Positions 51,030-60,131 of a stretch of 64,000 nucleotides of DNA are shown here, piece after piece. The stretch spans positions 59,561 to 123,560 of the forward strand of contig JBNKJV010000009.1 in the NCBI GenBank assembly GCA_050291465.1. The letters are read 5' to 3'. This DNA comes from CBFDBF01 sp050291465. GTDB taxonomy: Bacteria; Pseudomonadota; Gammaproteobacteria; Chromatiales; Chromatiaceae. Position numbers and translations under genes: made by a program. The notes under the pieces were generated by a model. The model was not told the origin of the DNA. It searched no databases and worked only from the letters and a program-made list of their open reading frames with translations. Positions within the stretch are counted from its first letter, which is position 1; each line of letters starts with the position of its first letter.

Positions 51030-52292
51030 ATGAACCAGGCCTTGCACCTCGTGGATGACCAGACGTTAAAGGCGTTTCTGCCTCTAAAGGATCTTGATAG
51101 GAAACAGTTGGGCCTATTAGCCAGCCGTCTGCGGGTAGAGAGCGCGTCAGAGGGAGATCTGCTTATCAAGTTGGGGAGCAGGGACCCCTATCAATTTTTT
51201 CTTATCCAGGGTCGTGTTCGACTGCAGGCAGTGGACGGCAAGTACATCGAGGTAGAAGGTGGTACGCCGCAGGCCTCCAGACCCATTGCACAACTGGTTC
51301 CGCGACGATTCAATGTTTTTGCCGTTACTCCCGTACGTTTCGTGCGCATCGCCCAGGAACTGCTGCCGCAATCAGCTCCGCAAGACGAGACGGACCGGCA
51401 CGGTATCCGGGTTAAGGAGGGGGTCCAGCATAAGAAACCGACGATTAATCTGGAAAATCGTCTCACGCAACATCTATACCGGGATCTCAAACGGGATCAG
51501 TTGATCCTGCCCTCCCTCCCGGAAGTGGCCGTGCGCGTCGGTCAGGCCGTCAGGGATCTCTCCACGAACGCCAACGCGGTCGCCCGCATTATCCAGACCG
51601 ATCCGGCCATTACCGCAAAAATCGTAAAGGCGGCTAACAGCGCTTTTTACGGTAACATGAAACCGGTCGCCAGCTGTCATGAAGCGGTGGTTCGCCTGGG
51701 TATGAAGGTAACCCATAATCTGGTGCTCGCTTATACCCTGCGCGACCTTTTTCGGGTCAATTCAAAACTGCTGCAGGAGCGCATGGGGGAGCTCTGGCGC
51801 CACAGTACCAAGGTGGCGTCCATATGCTACGTTCTGGCGCGTAATGACCGCCGTTTTAACGCGGACGAGGCCATGCTGATCGGACTTCTGCATGACATCG
51901 GGGTCGCCGCCATCATCAACCAGGCGGCATTCTATCCGGATCTTGCCTCAGATCCCAGGTCCATGCACCACGCCATCACCAATCTCCGCGGCCCCATCGG
52001 TGGTTCCATCCTGGAGGTGTGGCGTTTCGGCAAGGAGTTCGTAGTAGCGGCCAGGGAGGCCGAGGACTGGATGCGTAACGACCAGGAAAAACCGGACTAC
52101 TGCGACCTGGTAATCGTGGCCCAGCTGCACAGTCTGGTGGGTACCGAACAGGCCCTCTCTCTGCCGCCGCTGCATGAGGTACCGGCGCTGAAAAGGCTCG
52201 GACTGGAAGGGCTGACCCCGAAACAAAGCCTGAAGATCATGTCCGCGGCGGAAGCCCGTATAGAAGATACGGAAACCCTGCTCAAGGTGTAA
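51030..52292 (+). CDS. HDOD-domain protein with a degenerate cyclic-nucleotide-like N-domain
   Basis: A 420-residue soluble signalling protein. Residues 10-115 resemble a cyclic-nucleotide-binding fold (ASEGDLLIKLGSRDPYQFFLIQG), but the phosphate-binding cassette is missing. The HDOD domain (about 155-360) has LPSLPEVAVRV, AANSAFYGNMKPVASCHEAV and GLLHDIGVAAII. HDOD proteins lack the full HD phosphodiesterase set and act as adaptors for motility, biofilm or second-messenger signals. Its end overlaps the converging kamA-like gene by 11 bases. Confidence 0.87.
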   Translation: MNQALHLVDDQTLKAFLPLKDLDRKQLGLLASRLRVESASEGDLLIKLGSRDPYQFFLIQGRVRLQAVDGKYIEVEGGTPQASRPIAQLVPRRFNVFAVTPVRFVRIAQELLPQSAPQDETDRHGIRVKEGVQHKKPTINLENRLTQHLYRDLKRDQLILPSLPEVAVRVGQAVRDLSTNANAVARIIQTDPAITAKIVKAANSAFYGNMKPVASCHEAVVRLGMKVTHNLVLAYTLRDLFRVNSKLLQERMGELWRHSTKVASICYVLARNDRRFNADEAMLIGLLHDIGVAAIINQAAFYPDLASDPRSMHHAITNLRGPIGGSILEVWRFGKEFVVAAREAEDWMRNDQEKPDYCDLVIVAQLHSLVGTEQALSLPPLHEVPALKRLGLEGLTPKQSLKIMSAAEARIEDTETLLKV

Positions 52293-53667
52293 CAGACCGC
52301 TCCCTGCAGATAGCCTGATACCCTTCCTCGAAAAAGAACCGATCCTCGCCCAGCGCCGGCTGCAATTGATCCAGCCATGTGGCTCGTTCATCGTAACGGG
52401 CAAAGAACGGGCGCTGAACCCATTCCGAATCGCGGCCTTGAATGAAACGCAGAACGAACAGCTTCTCACCGTTGATTTCGGTCACGCCCTGCACCTCCAC
52501 CTTACCCGGAGCGGCGCTCATGCTAGGACCGCGTACGGTACGGCTCAGTCCCGAGACATTTCGTATCGCATCGCGATAGATATCCCAGGCCCGCGCCAGC
52601 GACACCTCGAAATAGTTCTTGGCCCCGGTATCCCGTTCCACAAACATATAGTAGGGAATAATCCCGAGATTGATCTGATCCCGCCAGAGCCTGCTCCAGG
52701 TTTCGGCATCGTCGTTGATATAGGCGAGAAGCGGACCCTGACTGCGTATCACCGCCCCGGTTGAGCGCAGTTTGCGTATCGCCGCGGCGGCGATATCCGT
52801 CCGCATCTCCTGCCAATGGTTGTAATGGGCCATGATGGCCACATGCTTGCCACCCTCAACCAGACTCTCCAACAGGAACAGCAGGTCATCGGCATCCTCA
52901 TCGGTAACAAACCGGTAAGGCCAGAAACTGAGTGCTTTGGTTCCAATGCGTATGGTCTTGATGTGATCAAACTCCGGCCGCAGCAACGGCTGCAGATACT
53001 CCTTCAGCCGGTGAGCCTTCATCACCATGGGATCACCACCCGTGATCAGCAGATCCGTGACCTCCCGGTGCTCCCGCAGATAACTGTGCAACGCCGCCAC
53101 TTCATTGGAGGCGATCCGTAACGCCTTGTCGCCCAGGAACTGGGCCCAGCGAAAACAGAAGGTGCAGTAGGTATGGCAGGTCTGTCCCTGGCTGGGGAAA
53201 AAAAGCACGGTCTCGTTGTACTTATGCTGCACACCCGAAAGAGGCAGACCGTCAATGCCGAGGGGAACATTAAGTTCCAGCTGCTTAGCCGGATGGGGAT
53301 TGAGCGCGGTCCGTATCTCTTTGACCGCATGGTCGAGTTCAGCTTGTCCCGCCTTCCGATGCACCATATCGGCCAGCCGATCATAGTGCTCCGGCGCCAG
53401 CATCTCCCTCTGAGGGAAGGTCAAACGGAATATGGGATCCTCCGGGGCCCGCTCCCAGTCGATAAGCTCGCTGACTACATACTCATTGACCCGGAAGGGA
53501 AGTACCCTGGCAACCACCTCCATCTGGAACCGGAACTCCGCCGGCAATTGGTCGAGTTTTCCGATCCGATTGAGATCCCGTGGCGTGAAAACCTGAAAGC
53601 GGCGCGCAGCAAACCCCTGATCGAGGTCGTCTAGCTTGCGGCGGCGTACAAGCGCAGTCAGGTTCAT
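52282..53667 (-). CDS. Lysine 2,3-aminomutase-family radical SAM protein
   Basis: A 461-residue radical SAM enzyme. The 4Fe-4S motif is CHTYCTFCFRW with C164, C168 and C171, and the ITGGDPMVMK segment follows as in lysine 2,3-aminomutases. FPSQGQTCHT and SFWPYRFV are family landmarks. It is longer than EpmB (about 340 residues), so the true substrate is uncertain; a lysine or glutamate mutase is possible. The frame is open to 53775, but ATG 53667 with GGAG five bases upstream is the start. Confidence 0.87.
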   Translation of the reverse strand: MNLTALVRRRKLDDLDQGFAARRFQVFTPRDLNRIGKLDQLPAEFRFQMEVVARVLPFRVNEYVVSELIDWERAPEDPIFRLTFPQREMLAPEHYDRLADMVHRKAGQAELDHAVKEIRTALNPHPAKQLELNVPLGIDGLPLSGVQHKYNETVLFFPSQGQTCHTYCTFCFRWAQFLGDKALRIASNEVAALHSYLREHREVTDLLITGGDPMVMKAHRLKEYLQPLLRPEFDHIKTIRIGTKALSFWPYRFVTDEDADDLLFLLESLVEGGKHVAIMAHYNHWQEMRTDIAAAAIRKLRSTGAVIRSQGPLLAYINDDAETWSRLWRDQINLGIIPYYMFVERDTGAKNYFEVSLARAWDIYRDAIRNVSGLSRTVRGPSMSAAPGKVEVQGVTEINGEKLFVLRFIQGRDSEWVQRPFFARYDERATWLDQLQPALGEDRFFFEEGYQAICRERSVTP

Positions 53668-53790
53668 GGAGTCTCCAATAGGCCATGGGATTTTCGTTCC
53701 TCGTTTGCCTCTTCCGTGCAAACGACTGAGTTCTAGAAGGTTCTCTTTCCCGATCCGGGCCGGACAGTTTAACATAGGCGACGTGACAGG

Positions 53791-54471
53791 TTGAAATCGG
53801 TCGCTACCTCTTTGAAATTACACCATTTACACCCGTGGCAGGTGAGCCCTGCCGAGGCCCGGAACATCCAGCAGGAACTGCGGGGCCTGGTCGAAACAGA
53901 GGACCGTCTGGGGCCCATTTCACGGGTGGCCGGCATTGATGTCGGCTTTGAGACGGGAGGAAAAACCACCCGGGCGGCGGTGGCGGTGCTCGGTTTTCCC
54001 GATCTTCAGACGCTCCGCCAGGCCGTTGCTCGCCAGCCCACACGCTTCCCTTATGTCCCGGGTCTGCTCTCGTTCCGGGAGATCCCCGCCGTGCTGGCGG
54101 CGCTGGAGCAACTGGATCAGCTCCCCGACCTGCTGTTATGTGACGGGCAGGGGCTGGCCCATCCCCGGCGCCTGGGTATCGCTTCCCATCTGGGGATCCT
54201 CACCGATATTCCCTCCATCGGGGTGGCCAAAAGCAGGTTGGTGGGAACCCATGTGGAGCCCGGTCCCGAGAAAGGCAGTTGGGTACCCCTTATGGACGGC
54301 TCCGAACGGATAGGGGCGGTGTTACGGACCCGCAGGGGCGTTCGGCCGCTCTACATCTCCTGTGGCCACCGGATCAGTCTGGAAACCGCCATTGAATACG
54401 TCCTGGCCTGCACCCCGAAATACCGCCTGCCGGAGACCACACGGCAGGCACATAAACTGGCTTCCGGGTAA
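53791..54471 (+). CDS. nfi: Deoxyribonuclease V (endonuclease V)
   Basis: Cleaves DNA near deoxyinosine and other deaminated bases. The 226-residue protein has the family motifs VAGIDVGFE, PYVPGLLSFREIPA, LLCDGQGLAHPRRLGIASHLG and IGVAKSRLVG, with the metal-binding Asp and Glu in place. The start is a TTG at 53791 after GACAGG; no ATG lies nearby. In the E. coli enzyme the length is 223 residues. Confidence 0.95.
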   Translation: MKSVATSLKLHHLHPWQVSPAEARNIQQELRGLVETEDRLGPISRVAGIDVGFETGGKTTRAAVAVLGFPDLQTLRQAVARQPTRFPYVPGLLSFREIPAVLAALEQLDQLPDLLLCDGQGLAHPRRLGIASHLGILTDIPSIGVAKSRLVGTHVEPGPEKGSWVPLMDGSERIGAVLRTRRGVRPLYISCGHRISLETAIEYVLACTPKYRLPETTRQAHKLASG

Positions 54472-54484
54472 ATAGTGCAGCAGC

Positions 54485-54535
54485 GGGCGCAGCCCACCCT
54501 ACTTCTAACTTTGAACTACTGACCACTGAAAACTG
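54485..54535. repeat. Intergenic repeat-like stretch with GGGC-GCA-GCCC palindrome
   Basis: GGGC (54485-54488), GCA and GCCC (54492-54495) are followed by a run of ctaactt/actgacc-like words up to 54535. The next bases carry a tandem tgttagc and form the end of the sufE frame. The style resembles 59460-59610. Confidence 0.45.
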
Positions 54536-55000
54536 TTAGCTGTTAGCTATTACCTGAATTCGGCTGTCTTTTTCGTTCGCCGCGAAGTCCGCCAACCCCT
54601 CAGCCTGCGACTTCATCAGATCCACGATGGCGTATATGCCGACATGGCGATTGGGGCTGAGGTGTTCCGCCAACTGCAAACGCTCGAAGAAGTGATCCAC
54701 ATCGAAGGTCAAGACCTCCTCGCGGGTGCGTCCGGACAGAAGCTGTACGAGCAGGGCCACAACACCTTTGATCACTGCCGTGTCGCTATACCCAAGGTAT
54801 CTGATCCGTTCCAGGTGCTCCGCATCGGGGAAGGCGTATACCCACACCCGGCTCATGCACGCTTTAACACGGTTTTCTTCGACCCGCTGTGATTCCGGCA
54901 TCTCCGGCAGCTGCTCCCCCAGTTCCACAAGATAGGCATACCGCTCATCCCAGTCGCCCAGCAGTTCGAGGCTCTCCGCAATCTGTTCCAGATCGACCAT
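54536..55000 (-). CDS. sufE: Cysteine desulfuration protein SufE
   Basis: Takes persulfide sulfur from a cysteine desulfurase and passes it to SufBCD. The 154-residue protein has C48 in RVKACMSRVWVY, matching the SufE sulfur-acceptor loop, and DVDHFFERLQLAEHLSPNR, family-typical. The last residues of the C-terminus (VIANS) are encoded by the tandem tgttagc words, so the tail is probably repeat-derived. It is the last gene of the suf operon. Confidence 0.95.
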   Translation of the reverse strand: MVDLEQIAESLELLGDWDERYAYLVELGEQLPEMPESQRVEENRVKACMSRVWVYAFPDAEHLERIRYLGYSDTAVIKGVVALLVQLLSGRTREEVLTFDVDHFFERLQLAEHLSPNRHVGIYAIVDLMKSQAEGLADFAANEKDSRIQVIANS

Positions 55001-55007
55001 CGCTGCC

Positions 55008-55331
55008 TCAGGTATTGAACGATTCGCCGCAACCGCAACTGTTTTTCACATTGGGATTATCGAACGTGAACCCCTCACCCAGGGAATTTTTCAGATAGTC
55101 CACAACGGTGCCGTCCAGTCTGGTCAGACTATCGTTATCCACCACCACCTTGACACCGTTGCTCTCGAATACCTGGTCGGTCTCGGCTATTTCATCCGCA
55201 TATTCGACGCTGTAGACGAAGCCGCTGCAGCCGCTTCGTTCCGTTCCTACCCGCAGACCGACACCCTGTCCGCGTTTCCGGATCATCTGCCGGACATGGT
55301 GTGCCGCATTTTCTGTGAGTCGTATGGCCAT
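55008..55331 (-). CDS. A-type iron-sulfur cluster carrier (IscA/SufA-like)
   Basis: A 107-residue A-type carrier. The three cluster-binding cysteines are C35 in RSGCSGFVY, and C99 and C101 in SCGCGESF. It delivers iron or clusters to client proteins. The position within the suf operon suggests SufA, but the length and motif fit IscA and SufA equally. It lies 7 bases before sufE. Confidence 0.92.
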   Translation of the reverse strand: MAIRLTENAAHHVRQMIRKRGQGVGLRVGTERSGCSGFVYSVEYADEIAETDQVFESNGVKVVVDNDSLTRLDGTVVDYLKNSLGEGFTFDNPNVKNSCGCGESFNT

Positions 55332-55358
55332 TTCTGTTACCTCCTTGGGAACACCTGG

Positions 55359-55739
55359 TTAGTCAAGCCCCAACTGCAGCCGGGCGGCATCGCTCATTCG
55401 CTCCCTGCTCCAGGGCGGATCCCACACAAGCTCCACATCAACCCGGTTTGCACCGGAAAATTCCTGCACCGCCTTTTTTACCTGTAGGGGCAGAATTTCC
55501 GCCACCGGACAGGCTGGAGCGGTCAGGGTCATACGAATATCCACGCTCCCATCAGTATCGATCTCAAGGTCGTATATCAGGCCCAGATCAAAGATATTGA
55601 CCGGGATCTCGGGATCAAAGACTGTTTTCAGGGCGGCAATCACCGACTCCTCGGTAACGTTTCCGCCGCCCTCCCTCCGGTCGGTTCTTGTGTTCCGCTG
55701 TTCGTCGCTGCGACGCGCTAGCCGAGCAAGCCTGAACAT
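55359..55739 (-). CDS. sufT: SufT/MIP18 (DUF59) family Fe-S maturation protein
   Basis: A 126-residue protein. The N-terminal 28 residues are basic and low-complexity. The MIP18 domain follows: ALKTVFDPEIPVNIFDLGLIYDLEI with the DPE motif, LTAPACPVAEILP with the conserved Cys, and ELVWDPPWSRERMSD. SufT helps mature iron-sulfur proteins and is often placed in suf operons. ATG 55739 has AGGAGG just upstream, overlapping the end of sufD. Confidence 0.92.
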   Translation of the reverse strand: MFRLARLARRSDEQRNTRTDRREGGGNVTEESVIAALKTVFDPEIPVNIFDLGLIYDLEIDTDGSVDIRMTLTAPACPVAEILPLQVKKAVQEFSGANRVDVELVWDPPWSRERMSDAARLQLGLD

Positions 55740-55741
55740 CC

Positions 55742-57063
55742 TTACTCCTCCTTTTCCCCTGCCGGAATCAGCCGCTGACGCAGTTGCCGTTGCGTATGTT
55801 CACGCAACGGGGGATAACGTATTGCATCCAATATTTCGCCGGCGAAGGCTTCGCACAACATCTGACGTGCATCTTCTTCACCCAGTCCTCTGGCACGCAG
55901 ATAGAAGAGCATTTCATCATCCAGTTGACCCACGGTTGTGCCGTGACTGCAGACCACGTCGTCGGCAAATATCTCCAGTTGCGGTTTGCTGTCCACCTCC
56001 GCGTTGCGGGAGAGCAGCAGGTTGTCGTTGGAGAGTCTCGCATCACTTTGTTGCGCCTGCTTGTCCACCAGTATCCGACCATCGAATACCGCCCTCCCTG
56101 AGCCGTGTAGGATACCCTTGAAGCGTTCTCTGCTGGTGCACCCGGGAACCTGGTGGCGTATATCCAGATGGATATCGGTCAACTGCTCGTCACCGCACAC
56201 ATATAGCCCATCCAACTGTGCCTCCGCACCTTTACCGGCGAAAGTCAGGGTGAGTTCCGTTCGTGTCCAGGCCGCTCCACCCGTTGCGGTGACCAAATGG
56301 TAGCTGCTCGCGCGTTCCTGTCGTACGTGAAGCCCCGCCATATGCCGGGCGTTCGGGAGTTCTTCCTCTTGGCGATAATGCTCGAGTCGAGAATCACTAC
56401 GCAGCAGTATCTCTGCCACCATGTTGGAAAAATAATGGGGCTGACCTATTGAGCCGAAGCGCTCCACCAGAACCGCTTCCGCCCCTTCCTCCAGCACCAC
56501 CATCACCCTAGGCAGGGTTAAGAGCGATCGAGCCTCTTCCGTTGCCAGGTGCAACAGCTCAATGGGATGCTCCAAACACAGACCGGCGGGAATCTGAATA
56601 TAGACACCTTCCTGGAGAAACGCCGTGTTCAGGGCGGCAAAGATATGGGACTCCGGCCCGGAGATCTCCCCCGGCCGGAAGGCAAGACGCCCCTCAAGGA
56701 TCGCCTGCCTGAGGGATCCTGCCCATACCCCCTGCGGCAGCGTGTTGCTGCGGGAGAACTCTTCCGACCAACACCCGTCAACCAGGACAAGGTGATGGGC
56801 ATCGGCCTGCAGTGGTACGGCACTACGCCGGGCTGTTGATTTCGCCGGGCCCGCGGGCACCTCAAGACCCTTTGCCAACAGGGATTCGACACGGGTATAA
56901 CGCCATGCCTCCTCTTTGCGGACCGGGATATCCAGCGCGGTAAAGCGCTTCGCCGCCGCTTTGCGTATTTCCTCCAGCCAGAAAGGCTCGAGGTTCTGCC
57001 CTCCGGTCGGACGGCTCCGGAGCAGATCATGTAACCGGTCCAGCGGTTCTCTGGCCGCCGTCT

Positions 57064-57067
<4 letters not shown>
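55742..57067 (-). CDS. sufD: Fe-S cluster assembly protein SufD
   Basis: A 441-residue scaffold protein that binds SufB and SufC. It is weakly conserved in the first half, while the C-terminal part has the family landmarks RFKGILHGSGRAVFDGRI, QQSDARLSNDNLLLS, VVCSHGTTVGQLDDEMLFYLRARGL. The ATG overlaps the sufC stop codon by four bases; the order sufB-sufC-sufD is conserved. Confidence 0.95.
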
Positions 57068-57825
<758 letters not shown>

Positions 57826-57921
57826 TTTCTTGCTCCGTACATATTCAAAAATGCTTTATATGCTTGGGTTTTCGTTGATCACAACTCTCTGCGTTCTCTG
57901 TGGTGAACGTGTTTTCACCCC
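57826..57921. other. Gap between sufB and sufC
   Basis: A 96-base gap in the operon. It includes the repeat copy at 57887-57907 and otherwise no feature. Confidence 0.4.
57887..57907 (-). repeat. Dispersed repeat, copy B (inverse of copy A)
   Basis: The stretch ctctgcgttctctgtggtg plus aa is the reverse complement of the copy at 1701-1721 at 19 of 21 positions. It lies between sufB and sufC in the suf operon. Confidence 0.6.
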
Positions 57922-59367
57922 TTAACCTACTGCGCCTTCCAGCGTTACCTGCAACAGTTTCTGCGCCTCTACCGCAAATTCCATCGGCAGTTCGTTAAAC
58001 ACCTCTTTACAGAAACCGTTCACGATCATGGATACAGCGTCCTCTTCCGACAGGCCGCGACTGCGGCAGTAGAAAAGCTGGTCCTCGCCTATCCTGGAGG
58101 TGGTGGCCTCATGCTCCACCTTGGCGCTGGGGTTCTTCACCTCGATATAGGGGAAGGTGTGGGCACCGCAGCGGTCACCGATAAGAAGTGAATCACACTG
58201 GGTATGGTTGCGGACGTTCTCCGCCTTTTGCGCCACCCGCACCAGACCCCTATAGGCATTCTGTGCCTCTCCGGCTGAGATGCCCTTGGAGACGATGGTA
58301 CTGCGGGTGTTGGGGGCCAGATGAATCATCTTGGTGCCGGTATCGGCCTGCTGATGACCCTTGGTCACCGCCACCGAGTAGAACTCGCCCACTGAACCGT
58401 CGCCGCGCAGGATACAGCTCGGATATTTCCAGGTAATGGCCGAACCGGTCTCCACCTGGGTCCAGGATATGCGGGAGCGATCTCCGCGGCAGTCACCCCG
58501 TTTGGTGACGAAATTGTAGATACCGCCCCTGCCCCGTTCGTCACCCGGGTACCAGTTCTGCACCGTGGAATATTTAATCTGCGCATCCTCCAGCGCTACC
58601 AGTTCCACCACCGCCGCGTGCAACTGGTTTTCATCCCGCTTCGGGGCCGTGCATCCCTCCAGGTAGCTCACGTAACTGCCTTTGTCGGCAACGATCAGGG
58701 TCCTTTCAAACTGACCTGTATTGGCCGCGTTGATGCGAAAGTAGGTGGAAAGCTCCATAGGGCAGCGGACCCCTTCCGGTACATAGACAAAGGTCCCGTC
58801 GGAGAATACCGCCGCGTTAAGGCAAGAGAAGAAGTTGTCGCCGTAAGGAACAACAGAGCCGAAATAGCGCTGCACAAGTTCCGGGTGCTCACGTAACGCC
58901 TCCGAGATGGAACAGAATATGACACCGGATTCCGCCAGCTTTTCCTTAAACGTGGTCGCCACCGACACGCTGTCGAAGACGGCGTCCACCGCAACGCCCG
59001 CCAGGGCTTTCTGTTCCTCCAGCGGAATTCCGAGTTTTTCATAAGTGGCCAGCAACGCCGGATCCACTTCATCCAGACTCTTCGGCCCATCCTGCTTCCT
59101 TGGTGCCGAATAGTAGGAAATGGCCTGATAATCGATAGGGAAGTGGCGGACGATGGACCAGGCAGGTTCGCTCAGGGTTAACCAGTGCCGATAGGCCTTT
59201 AGGCGCCACTCCAGCATGAACTCCGGTTCCCCTTTCCGGGCGGAAATGGCGCGGATAACCCCTTCATTCAAGCCCGGCGGGACCGTTTCCGCATCGATTT
59301 CGGTTACAAAACCGTGTTGGTACTCACTCGATACAAGTTGATCGACAGTTTGATTTCCGGTGCTCAC
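57922..59367 (-). CDS. sufB: Fe-S cluster assembly scaffold SufB
   Basis: The 481-residue scaffold on which clusters form with SufC and SufD. Landmarks: YYSAPRKQDGPKSLDEVD, FVYVPEGVRCPMELSTYF, YLEGCTAPKRDENQLHAAVV, RAGRG-like loops, and SEEDAVSMIVNGFCKEVF at the C-terminus. It uses GTG 59367, after an AGGGG. The first gene of the operon; no Rrf2-type regulator (SufR/IscR) precedes it in the window. Confidence 0.97.
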   Translation of the reverse strand: MSTGNQTVDQLVSSEYQHGFVTEIDAETVPPGLNEGVIRAISARKGEPEFMLEWRLKAYRHWLTLSEPAWSIVRHFPIDYQAISYYSAPRKQDGPKSLDEVDPALLATYEKLGIPLEEQKALAGVAVDAVFDSVSVATTFKEKLAESGVIFCSISEALREHPELVQRYFGSVVPYGDNFFSCLNAAVFSDGTFVYVPEGVRCPMELSTYFRINAANTGQFERTLIVADKGSYVSYLEGCTAPKRDENQLHAAVVELVALEDAQIKYSTVQNWYPGDERGRGGIYNFVTKRGDCRGDRSRISWTQVETGSAITWKYPSCILRGDGSVGEFYSVAVTKGHQQADTGTKMIHLAPNTRSTIVSKGISAGEAQNAYRGLVRVAQKAENVRNHTQCDSLLIGDRCGAHTFPYIEVKNPSAKVEHEATTSRIGEDQLFYCRSRGLSEEDAVSMIVNGFCKEVFNELPMEFAVEAQKLLQVTLEGAVG

Positions 59368-59380
59368 GATCCACCCCTAA

Positions 59381-59403
59381 TAACCTAGCGGTATACTAGG
59401 TAA
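59381..59403 (-). promoter_or_regulatory. Candidate operator before sufB
   Basis: TAACCTAG (59381-59388), seven bases, CTAGGTAA (59396-59403) is a near-perfect palindrome 13 bases before the sufB start. The CC-N3-N7-N3-GG spacing is the one of Rrf2-family type 2 IscR sites, but the inner bases deviate. It may bind a SufR/IscR-like regulator encoded elsewhere. Confidence 0.5.
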
Positions 59404-59609
59404 TTATCAGGGCAGTTCCGGAGAATACAATAGTGGGGAAAGTGGGGTTTTTAGTTTGAAGTCTGAAGTATGTAGTTTGTAGCTATCGGTAGGGCGGGCT
59501 ATGCCCGCCATTTTCCATCCGGCCTCCGGGGATCCTCCTCCTAGCCTCGCCCGCAAGCGGGGAAGGCACTATTCGGAGGATCTCCTGCTCCCAACTTCTA
59601 ACTACAAAC
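59404..59609. repeat. Repeat-like gap with hairpins upstream of sufB
   Basis: No gene. AGTTTGTAG (59474-59482) and CTACAAACT (59602-59610) are inverted copies; GGCGGGC-TAT-GCCCGCC (59493-59509) is a 7-bp hairpin. Words like aagtctgaagtatgtag give a simple-sequence look. Confidence 0.5.
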
Positions 59610-60014
59610 TTAACCCTTTTCCGGACGGATATGTTCGATGTAGTAGGGCCGGTCTTCCATTACCAGTTCAACCCCTTCTCCCTGCACCAGGAGTCGCCGT
59701 TCCGTCCCCTTAAAGCGAAGATCGCAATGGGCACGGCCACGGCTCTTCAAAGGAATAGGGATCATATCCCGGTAGGTATAGATGTTCTCCCCCACATCAC
59801 CGCCGGCACAAACACAGGGGCATTCCGGGAGATCTCCCTCCGCCGCCGCGCCGGTAAATACCAGCTCGCCGGACTGGTACCAGCGGGTACGTTCCACCGA
59901 ACCGGTCATGGTCTTTATGATATAGGCCCGGGAGAAACGAAGGATCACACGATCCCCTTCGATCCGGATGTTCTCCACCTCACAACCGGGGAGATCAATA
60001 CTGCTGGTATCCAT
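59610..60014 (-). CDS. Hypothetical protein
   Basis: A 134-residue protein that I do not recognise. It looks beta-rich, without signal or membrane segments. Visible cysteines include C84-like positions in LPECPCVCAGG; a charged DLRFKGTERRLLVQGEG segment and a YYIEHIRP end are present. It lies between the suf operon and ntrC on the minus strand. It could be a small beta-barrel or ligand-binding protein, but that is only a guess. Confidence 0.65.
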   Translation of the reverse strand: MDTSSIDLPGCEVENIRIEGDRVILRFSRAYIIKTMTGSVERTRWYQSGELVFTGAAAEGDLPECPCVCAGGDVGENIYTYRDMIPIPLKSRGRAHCDLRFKGTERRLLVQGEGVELVMEDRPYYIEHIRPEKG

Positions 60015-60131
60015 TCAGTTTCCTGAAAAAGTGGTGGTAAAAAATCGCCCTACATAATAGAGCAATATTAAGGCTGCACAACCCCTACGAAATTGTCCTA
60101 AACGGGGCCATCCTGCACCGTTAATCGCCAC
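60015..60131. other. Gap between the hypothetical gene and ntrC
   Basis: A 117-base gap without a visible feature. Confidence 0.4.
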
